DNA from: an uncultured Clostridia bacterium
Lineage (GTDB): Bacteria > Bacillota_A > Clostridia > Oscillospirales > Acutalibacteraceae
Assembly (NCBI GenBank): GCA_937891215.1
Contig: CALAEU010000086.1
Coordinates: forward strand, 1 to 12,368
Direction of reading: 5' to 3'
Length of the DNA: 12,368 nucleotides
Each line of letters starts with the position of its first letter. Position 1 is the first letter of the stretch. The notes beneath the pieces were generated by a model. That model saw only the letters and a list, made by a program, of their open reading frames with translations. It did no database searches and was not told the DNA's origin. The translations under genes were made by a program, and so were the position numbers. Positions 6,039-12,368 of this stretch are shown one piece after another.

Positions 6039-9000
6039 CCAACTTTGATTTCATTTCAACTGAAAATGAATATAGTGCAATACATAACGCCTGTGTTTTA
6101 GCTGAAAATGCTAAAGCACCAGTTGATATTGCTATAAATTGTCGTGCTGCACTCTGGGAGATTATAAAACTGATTTATAAAAAGCGTAATGTAAAAATGC
6201 TTGAAACTGCAACATTACTTGAGCTTATAGATAATAAAACTGTAATTGATTTTGTTAATAACAGTGAACTTATTGAGTCTGTTCATTTTATCCGTAAACT
6301 CGGAATGAATGCAGAGCACGACAAAAATATTAAAAAGAAATATGCACTTCTTGCGTTATCAAATCTTGAACTTTTCTGTCGTTTTGTTTATGTAAAGTTT
6401 GAAAAACCAGCAGAAACAACCGAGTTTGTAATGCCTGCTTATATGAGCGAGGCAGAAACACGCAGAATTTATATTGATTCATATTTGTCAGAGGTTGGTT
6501 GGGAAGTTATTAAGCCTGATTCTGTTACTGTTTTACCTGACGGAACAAAGGTTACAAGCGGAATTGTAATGCCTGACAAGGCTTGCTGTGAAATCCCTGT
6601 GAAAGATATGCCTAACGCTTCTGGTATTGGTTTTTGTGACTATGTGCTTTATGGTAAAGATGGTAAACCTCTTGCAATTATTGAAGCAAAAAAGACAAGT
6701 GTTGAAGCACTTGTCGGCGTAGAACAAGTTAAAACTTATGGCGAGTGTATGAAAAAGCAATATGGTTATGTTCCTGTGCTTTATTACACTAATGGTTACG
6801 AAATTTACATAATAGATGGTTTATACCCATCCCGTAAAGTTATGGCTTTTCACACTGCAGAAGAACTTCAATATATGCTTCAGAAGCGCGAAAGAAAAGA
6901 TATAACAGATTTACAGATTCGTGACGATATTTCAGGCAGACCATATCAGAAAATGGCTATAACAAATATTTGTGAACGCTTTAATAATTTGCACCGCAGA
7001 GGTCTTATTGTTATGGCAACCGGTACAGGTAAAACAAGAGTTTCAATTTCTCTTGTTGAAATTCTTGCTCGTAACAAATGGATAAAAAATGTTTTGTTTT
7101 TAGCAGACCGTACAAGCCTTGTTTCTCAGGCGTTTGGTAATTTCCAGAAGATTTTAAAAGATATGAGTTACTGTGTGCTTTCTGACAAAAAACTTGCTAA
7201 CGAGCCTAATGCAAGAATTACTTTTTCAACTCACCAGACAATGATAAATTATATTGATGCTGAAAACAAAGAATTTTCATCAGCTCATTTTGACCTTATT
7301 ATTGTTGATGAAGCACACCGTTCTGTTTTTAATAAATATGGTTCAATCTTTAATTATTTTGATTGTTTACTTGTTGGTCTTACTGCAACACCAAAAGATG
7401 AAGTTGACGCTAATACTTATCAGCTTTTTAACTGTGAAAATGGTGAACCTAACTTTTCATATTCGCTTGAAGATGGTGTAAAAGACCATTATCTTGTTCC
7501 GTACAAGGTTGAGAGCAGAACAACAAAATTATTAAGTGAGGGTGTAAAATACAGCGATTTAAGTCAGGAAGACAAAGAGCAGGTTGAAACTGTTTTTGTT
7601 GATGAAGTGGAGCCCGATTTTGTTATACCAAAAGAAACATTATTTAAAATTTTCTATAATGTTAACACTTGTGAACGCGTTTTAGATGAACTTATGAATA
7701 TGGGCTTAAAGGTAGATTATGGGCAGAAAATAGGTAAAACAATTATTTTTGCTTATAACCACAAGCACGCTGTTCTCATAGTTCAGGCGTTTAAAAAACT
7801 TTACCCACAATATGGTGAAGATTATTGCCAACTTATAGATAATCAGGTTAAAGGTGCAGGTGAGCTTATAAAGAAATTTGAAACAGATGACAACTTCCGT
7901 ATAGCTGTTTCTGTAGATATGCTTGACACTGGTATAGATGTTCCGAGTGTTCTTAACCTTGTGTTTTTCAAACCTGTAAAATCAAAAATTAAGTTTGTTC
8001 AAATGATTGGTCGCGGTACTCGTCTTTGTGAAGGTCTTATTGATGGTAAAGACAAAGACCATTTTTTGATTTTTGATTATTGCGGTAACTTTGAATATTT
8101 TAATCTTAATGTTGATGGAGCTGAAAATATTAACTCAAAATCAATAACTCAGAGATTGTTTGATTTAAAACTTAATTTATTGGTTGAACTTCAGAAAATT
8201 GAACATCAGAATGACACAGAGCATAAGGCTTTTTACGATAAACTAAAACCTGAACTTTTCAATAAAGTTTGTGAAATCAAGAAAAATTCTTTCCGTATTT
8301 CAGTAAGAAGCGAAATGGCTTATGTTGACAAATTCTGTGATGAAGAACGCTGGCAAGCAATTTCTATTCTTGATGCAAAAGAAATGGAACTTCACATTTC
8401 AAAACTTATTGACAGCGATATTGAAGAAGATAAAAAAGCATTAGCTTTTGATTTGAAAATGTTCAATATTGAACTTTCTGTTTTAGCTAACGGAAACATA
8501 AATGAAGCACTACAATCTGTAGGTCAGGTGAGAAAGGCTGCAAGAATACTTCTTGACCATTCAACAATTGAGGGCGTAAAAGAAAATGCAGAAACACTTC
8601 AGATTCTTGCAGGAACTGAGTTCTGGGAAAATATTCCAAAGGTAAGTAAACTAGAAAAATGTCGTGAAGAAATTCGCGACCTTATGAAGTATATTAATAA
8701 TAAAATCGACCCTATCAAAATTGATACACCAGACGAGATTATGCCGGGCAATTTCAAGGGCGAAACCTTAATAGATATAAGAACTTATAAAGAAAAGGTT
8801 GTTGATTACCTTGCTAAGAATTCAGACAACCCGACAATATTAAAAATTCGTAATCTTGAGCCTATCAATTCTGATGATTTAAAAGAACTTGAAAGAATTC
8901 TCTGGGAAGAACTCGGCACAAAAGAAGAATATGAAAAGGCAACTGATATTGATAATCTTGCGGCTTTCATTCGTTCTATTGTGGGTATTGCTCAGGATGT

Positions 9001-9232
9001 AATAAACGAAAAATTCGGCAAGTTCCTGAATGATAACACCCTTAATTCACAACAACAGGAATTCATAAAAGCTATAATTGATTATGTGCGTGAAAATGGC
9101 GATATAGAGAAAAAAGATTTAGTTGAAAAATCGCCATTTGACAATTACGATTTCTCAACACTGTTCGGAACCAATATCCCAATCCTTACAGAAATCGTAA
9201 ACATTATGCACAACACCATTACCGCAGCATAA
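6035..9232 (+). CDS. hsdR: Type I restriction endonuclease/translocase subunit (HsdR)
   Basis: HsdR is the ATP-driven DNA translocase and nuclease of the Type I complex; it cuts unmethylated DNA away from the recognition site. The 1065-aa length is normal. Residues 1-120 form a DUF4145/HEPN-like helical domain (RKLGMNAEH, R87 to H95). The PD-(D/E)xK nuclease follows, with D202, E217-A-K219 and a QxxxY motif at 231-235. The superfamily 2 helicase motor has Walker A ATGTGKT (328-334), DEAH (425-428), a GLTATPKD motif III and motif VI QMIGRGTR (656-663). The C-terminal 300 residues are helical, as in EcoEI-type HsdR, and presumably dock on HsdM. All key residues are present, so it should be active. 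AGGAGG at 6022-6027 precedes the ATG, which overlaps the HEPN gene. A strong hairpin follows the stop. Confidence 0.96.
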   Translation: MTNFDFISTENEYSAIHNACVLAENAKAPVDIAINCRAALWEIIKLIYKKRNVKMLETATLLELIDNKTVIDFVNNSELIESVHFIRKLGMNAEHDKNIKKKYALLALSNLELFCRFVYVKFEKPAETTEFVMPAYMSEAETRRIYIDSYLSEVGWEVIKPDSVTVLPDGTKVTSGIVMPDKACCEIPVKDMPNASGIGFCDYVLYGKDGKPLAIIEAKKTSVEALVGVEQVKTYGECMKKQYGYVPVLYYTNGYEIYIIDGLYPSRKVMAFHTAEELQYMLQKRERKDITDLQIRDDISGRPYQKMAITNICERFNNLHRRGLIVMATGTGKTRVSISLVEILARNKWIKNVLFLADRTSLVSQAFGNFQKILKDMSYCVLSDKKLANEPNARITFSTHQTMINYIDAENKEFSSAHFDLIIVDEAHRSVFNKYGSIFNYFDCLLVGLTATPKDEVDANTYQLFNCENGEPNFSYSLEDGVKDHYLVPYKVESRTTKLLSEGVKYSDLSQEDKEQVETVFVDEVEPDFVIPKETLFKIFYNVNTCERVLDELMNMGLKVDYGQKIGKTIIFAYNHKHAVLIVQAFKKLYPQYGEDYCQLIDNQVKGAGELIKKFETDDNFRIAVSVDMLDTGIDVPSVLNLVFFKPVKSKIKFVQMIGRGTRLCEGLIDGKDKDHFLIFDYCGNFEYFNLNVDGAENINSKSITQRLFDLKLNLLVELQKIEHQNDTEHKAFYDKLKPELFNKVCEIKKNSFRISVRSEMAYVDKFCDEERWQAISILDAKEMELHISKLIDSDIEEDKKALAFDLKMFNIELSVLANGNINEALQSVGQVRKAARILLDHSTIEGVKENAETLQILAGTEFWENIPKVSKLEKCREEIRDLMKYINNKIDPIKIDTPDEIMPGNFKGETLIDIRTYKEKVVDYLAKNSDNPTILKIRNLEPINSDDLKELERILWEELGTKEEYEKATDIDNLAAFIRSIVGIAQDVINEKFGKFLNDNTLNSQQQEFIKAIIDYVRENGDIEKKDLVEKSPFDNYDFSTLFGTNIPILTEIVNIMHNTITAA

Positions 9233-9236
9233 AGCC

Positions 9237-9266
9237 ACACCACCCACCAATTCTGGTGGGTGGTGT
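9237..9266 (+). terminator. terminator-like hairpin ending the hsd operon
   Basis: ACACCACCCACCA (9237-9249) and its perfect complement TGGTGGGTGGTGT (9254-9266) form a 13-bp stem with a 4-base ATTC loop. It starts five bases after the hsdR stop. The trailing T-run is short (TTTAATGT), so termination may be incomplete, but the stem is very stable. Confidence 0.8.
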
Positions 9267-9312
9267 TTAATGTCAATCATCTCTTAACACCAAGCCAATG
9301 TGTAAATTCTCT

Positions 9313-9341
9313 TTGACACAATCATCTTTTTATTGTAAAAT
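9313..9341 (+). promoter_or_regulatory. sigma-A promoter of the GH98 gene
   Basis: A perfect TTGACA (9313-9318) and TAAAAT (9336-9341) have a 17-base spacer and lie 31 bases before the start codon. No operator or cre-like site is obvious. Confidence 0.8.
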
Positions 9342-9372
9342 AATGTTAATTCTGAAAATGGAGTGAGTTTTT

Positions 9373-11328
9373 ATGAAAAGAATACTCTGTATGCTTCTTG
9401 CATTAACAATGTTATTTGCAATATCCTTTGAGGTTGTGGCAACAGGCGAACCTGAAAAGAGCGTAGAAGCTACTGAATTTGAGGTTTTACCCACAAAAAC
9501 AGATAAACCTTTAAAGTTAAGAACACGCAAACAGGTTGACGGACTTCGTCTTTATGTAGATGAAGAAAACCCACTGTTTATGATAAGAAACTGTCCTATA
9601 TGGAATGGTCCGCAAACTGGCGAGGCATTTGCAGAATATGCAATTAAAACATATAACGCATTACCGGAGGATATAAGAAACTTTGCGGTTATTTATATTG
9701 ACGAGGGCACAACCGATATGACACCTGCAAGACAGCTTGAATTCTGGGATGAGCTTCTCACAATTACAGATAAAGAGGGTGTGCCGATTGTCTGCCAGTC
9801 AGAGTGCTACAGCACAAACAAAAAGCGTGACCCATTCACTAAAGAAGAACTTTCACAAGTGTTTAAAGAACATAAATCCCTTATGGGCTTTGTTCAGGTG
9901 GAACTTTCAACAAATGGTGTAACAAACGAAAAACTCGCTTACGATACTGTTACGGTAGATGAAGGCGTAAACAAAAATATTCTTAAAAGACTCAAGTCTT
10001 GCATTAGTGCGTGTGCTGAAAATGGCGGTTTGTTTATCTGGCAGGATATGGAATATATCTACTACAAAAAAGCAAATTACATAAACCAGATTTTAAAGGA
10101 TGAAGAACTTTATAATCTTCTCAAAAGCAACACCGAGAATATAGTAATTATGGATAAACACAACGGTCACGGCAGACATTTTGCAAGTCAGTCAAATATT
10201 CTTGGTTGTTGGCTTGATGATGTATGTGGAAACTGGGGTGTAAACTTAGAAAACTTCCTCTGGTATGAAGAAGGCTTTATTGAATATGATGATTTGGGTG
10301 TTCACCCTAATGAGCCCGACCCGCTTACAACAGTAAAATATCCGCCTGCACTCTTCGGTATAGATATGATTGCAGATATGGTCGGCGGTGCAACTGTTTA
10401 TGCAATCGAGGGTATGTACTCAAGAGGCGGTCTTTACCACTTTGTTGATGGTGAAGTTATTCTTACACCTACATTCTATGATGTTCTTTACCCGATTTAT
10501 CAGATGATTCTGATCGGTTCAGTTCCATCTAAAGATGAAGTAAAAGAGAATATTAAAGTAGCTTATAAAATGACTAAACCTACTCGCTCACCGGCATTAA
10601 GCGGTAACGACGCGCATCTTCTTCAAGGGCTTTACTGCGACACATACACCTGGTTTCAGGAGAAAATAAATAATATCTATTTCGACTGCACAAAAACCTG
10701 GGTGCCATCAACCGGCAGATATTTTATAGTCCCGATTCTTCCGCTATATTCTGAACCTGAAAAAATCCTCCCAAATAGCGAAATTCTTGATGATTACTCA
10801 TATTTATTCAAATTCCTTTTCATCAATTCTAAAAAAGTAGAGTTCTTCAACGAGCATTACAAAGAAACCTACAAAGGCAATGGCGTACTGTTCGATATAA
10901 ACGATTATGTCTATATTTTCAACAGCAACGAAAATAAGACAATTGACAGTGAGCAGACCGTAAGCTACACACTGAAGAGTGGAAAGAAAATCAATACAGA
11001 ATTCGTTGCTCACACCTACGCAATCATAAACGAAGATAAAGAAAAAATAGAAATTGATATGTGTAATCTCCGCCTTAATGCAGATTTGATTATGTCAGGG
11101 CAGGAGAACGAAGACCAGTTTATGAGAGCTTATGCACGAGGCGAAAGAATGGATAACCCGAAAGATTTCAGAACATCGGTTATTGAACTTTCGGGATTTG
11201 AAACAGAACCAACCGTCACCGCAACAGGCTCAAATGGTGCAAAAATGAATACCAAATGGAATTCTGATGGTACTCTTACTCTCACAATCATCTCAAATGG
11301 TGAAGTACGAATTACGATTGAATCATAA
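9373..11328 (+). CDS. secreted glycoside hydrolase, family GH98-like
   Basis: The 651-aa protein begins with a Sec signal peptide: KR, a hydrophobic core at 4-22, and probable cleavage after VVA at residue 23. There is no lipobox or sortase signal. Residues about 50-360 resemble the GH98 catalytic barrel. The signature elements are YIDEG (near 110), VCQSE (140-144), FIWQDME (221-227), CWLDD (279-283), KYPPALFG (322-329) and GGATVYAIEG (338-347). Around 437-457, TKTWVPSTGRYFIVPILP matches the start of the GH98 C-terminal domain, with beta-rich sequence to the end. Known GH98 enzymes are endo-beta-galactosidases releasing blood-group A/B oligosaccharides, or xylanases; the substrate cannot be chosen here. 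E144, D225, E227, D283 and E346 are candidate catalytic acids, unassigned. GGAG at 9360-9363 is the RBS. The gene is monocistronic, with its own promoter and terminator. Confidence 0.75.
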   Translation: MKRILCMLLALTMLFAISFEVVATGEPEKSVEATEFEVLPTKTDKPLKLRTRKQVDGLRLYVDEENPLFMIRNCPIWNGPQTGEAFAEYAIKTYNALPEDIRNFAVIYIDEGTTDMTPARQLEFWDELLTITDKEGVPIVCQSECYSTNKKRDPFTKEELSQVFKEHKSLMGFVQVELSTNGVTNEKLAYDTVTVDEGVNKNILKRLKSCISACAENGGLFIWQDMEYIYYKKANYINQILKDEELYNLLKSNTENIVIMDKHNGHGRHFASQSNILGCWLDDVCGNWGVNLENFLWYEEGFIEYDDLGVHPNEPDPLTTVKYPPALFGIDMIADMVGGATVYAIEGMYSRGGLYHFVDGEVILTPTFYDVLYPIYQMILIGSVPSKDEVKENIKVAYKMTKPTRSPALSGNDAHLLQGLYCDTYTWFQEKINNIYFDCTKTWVPSTGRYFIVPILPLYSEPEKILPNSEILDDYSYLFKFLFINSKKVEFFNEHYKETYKGNGVLFDINDYVYIFNSNENKTIDSEQTVSYTLKSGKKINTEFVAHTYAIINEDKEKIEIDMCNLRLNADLIMSGQENEDQFMRAYARGERMDNPKDFRTSVIELSGFETEPTVTATGSNGAKMNTKWNSDGTLTLTIISNGEVRITIES

Positions 11329-11343
11329 AGTTAAAAACAAGAC

Positions 11344-11373
11344 AAAAAACGCGACCACTCGGTTGCGTTTTTT
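11344..11373 (+). terminator. Rho-independent terminator after the GH98 gene
   Basis: AAAAAACGCGACC (11344-11356) pairs with GGTTGCGTTTTTT (11361-11373) around an ACTC loop. There is one G-U pair, and a T-rich tail (CTTGTTTTTC) follows. It begins 16 bases after the stop codon. Confidence 0.88.
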
Positions 11374-11385
11374 CTTGTTTTTCGT

Positions 11386-11413
11386 TTGACAAATAAAATA
11401 ACTGTTGTATAAT
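11386..11413 (+). promoter_or_regulatory. sigma-A promoter of the MFS transporter gene
   Basis: Perfect TTGACA (11386-11391) and perfect TATAAT (11408-11413) are separated by 16 bases and lie 32 bases before the GTG start. The promoter sits directly after the GH98 terminator, so the transporter is transcribed independently. Confidence 0.8.
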
Positions 11414-11445
11414 TAGAGAACCGATTTTTTATTGAGGTGTTTATA

Positions 11446-12368
11446 GTGACAACAATACTTCTCGTTATAATATATATTGCTTTTATTGGTCTTGGCGTTC
11501 CAGATTCACTTATCGGCTCTGCCTGGCCTGTTATTCATACAGAACTAAGTATTCCTGTAGAAATGGTGAGTATTCTCACATTTTTAATTTCAGGTTGTAC
11601 TGTGCTTTCAAGTATGTTTAGCACAAGAATTCTCAATAAATTGGGTACAGCAAAGGTTACTGCTTTCAGTACTGCTATGACTGCACTTTCTTTGTTTGGT
11701 TTTTCTGTAGCACCATCCTTTTGGTTTATGATACCTTTAGCAATTATTTTGGGACTTGGTGCTGGTGCAATTGATTCAGGTCTTAATAATTTCGTTGCAC
11801 TTCACTGCAAAGCAAGTCATATGAATTTTTTGCATTGTTTTTATGGTGTGGGTGTATCCTTAAGTCCTTACATTATGTCAAAGGCATTTGCTAATGTAGG
11901 TTGGCGTGGTGGTTATCGCTATGCGTTTTATGTTCAGTTTGCCATAGCTTTATTGTTGATTTTTTCAATTCCTTTATGGAAAAAGACTACTTCAGCAGAA
12001 GAAACTGACGAAGAAACTGGTGTAAATCTTTCAATTGCAGAAATGATTAAAAAATCAGAAGTAAGACAAGTGTGGGTAATAATGCTTGCTACTAATGCAA
12101 TAGAATACGCTTGCGGAGTATGGGGATGTACATATTTAGTAGAAGAAAAAAGTTTTAATATAGAGCACGGTGCACTCGCACTTACTATATATTATGTTGG
12201 AATGTCTATAGGTCGTTTTGTTTCAGGTTTACTTGCAAATAAAATTAAAACGTGGAAACGTATTTTTATAGGTTGTGTAATTCTTGCACCGGCAATTGTT
12301 ATTATGCTTCTTCCTTTACCTAATGTTTTTGCTGTTCTTGGCTTATTCCTTATAGGTCTTGGTAATGG
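11446..12368 (+). CDS. major facilitator superfamily transporter (3' truncated by window edge)
   Basis: This frame is open from a GTG at 11446, preceded by GAGGTG at 11434-11439, to the end of the window: 307 complete codons and no stop. It encodes a polytopic membrane protein with about ten predicted helices visible. Six lie in the first half (about 3-25, 40-58, 71-88, 92-112, 130-148, 157-176), then a charged cytoplasmic loop at about 179-208, then the second half begins. An MFS loop 2-3 motif A-like stretch is STRILNKLGTAK (59-70). DSGLNNFVALH (110-120) and MNFLHCFYGVGVSLSPY (126-142) resemble the fucose-permease (FHS/FucP) branch, suggesting a sugar or related small solute. The substrate is not determined. 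Co-uptake with the neighbouring GH98 enzyme is possible but rests only on proximity. Confidence 0.88.
   Translation, partial: MTTILLVIIYIAFIGLGVPDSLIGSAWPVIHTELSIPVEMVSILTFLISGCTVLSSMFSTRILNKLGTAKVTAFSTAMTALSLFGFSVAPSFWFMIPLAIILGLGAGAIDSGLNNFVALHCKASHMNFLHCFYGVGVSLSPYIMSKAFANVGWRGGYRYAFYVQFAIALLLIFSIPLWKKTTSAEETDEETGVNLSIAEMIKKSEVRQVWVIMLATNAIEYACGVWGCTYLVEEKSFNIEHGALALTIYYVGMSIGRFVSGLLANKIKTWKRIFIGCVILAPAIVIMLLPLPNVFAVLGLFLIGLGN

Noticed and set aside
7254..7481. 75-codon plus-strand frame inside hsdR
   Set aside because: It lies wholly within the helicase region of hsdR in another frame, has a low-complexity Leu/Lys composition and no independent RBS.

Overview
The window looks like chromosomal DNA from a low-GC Gram-positive bacterium, most likely a gut-type Clostridia (Oscillospiraceae/Lachnospiraceae-like). 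The evidence is AT-rich codon use, strong AGGAGG-type ribosome binding sites, near-consensus sigma-A promoters (TTGAAA/TATAAT, TTGACA/TAAAAT, TTGACA/TATAAT), compact co-directional genes and a secreted GH98-type glycosidase. Every convincing gene is on the + strand. No rRNA, tRNA, CRISPR array, integrase or transposase was seen. Species assignment is not possible from this sequence alone.

Layout. Positions 1-247 hold a possible C-terminal tail of an upstream gene, two short tandem-repeat tracts and a good promoter. Positions 248-9232 form a complete Type I restriction-modification locus: hsdM (248-1741), hsdS (2938-4095) and hsdR (6035-9232). It is interrupted by five genes that are not normal R-M subunits. 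Between hsdM and hsdS sit a 197-aa protein with an ADP-ribosyltransferase-like R/T-S/E-x-E pattern and a 201-aa membrane protein; ATGA overlaps couple hsdM to the first and the first to the second. Between hsdS and hsdR sit a protein with a hydrophobic tail (4110-4667), a 58-aa protein (4830-5006) and a 330-aa HEPN-motif protein (5046-6038) whose stop overlaps the hsdR start.

The 4110-4667 gene is bracketed by two copies of the 3' end of hsdS. The second copy is a frameshifted fragment, so this segment records a past insertion or duplication. After the fragment comes a block of four 11-bp repeats abutting a probable internal promoter, which suggests that the small protein, the HEPN protein and hsdR can be expressed separately from hsdM and hsdS.

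Working model (inference): the core R-M enzyme methylates self DNA and cuts unmodified DNA. The inserted genes look like additional or back-up effectors: a putative ADP-ribosyltransferase with a membrane partner, and a putative HEPN ribonuclease in the slot that the anticodon nuclease PrrC occupies in the E. coli prr locus. This is the most unusual part of the window.

Positions 9233-12368 are unrelated to defence. A strong hairpin ends the R-M operon. A monocistronic secreted GH98-family glycoside hydrolase follows (9373-11328) with its own promoter and terminator, then a separately promoted MFS transporter (from 11446) that runs off the right edge.
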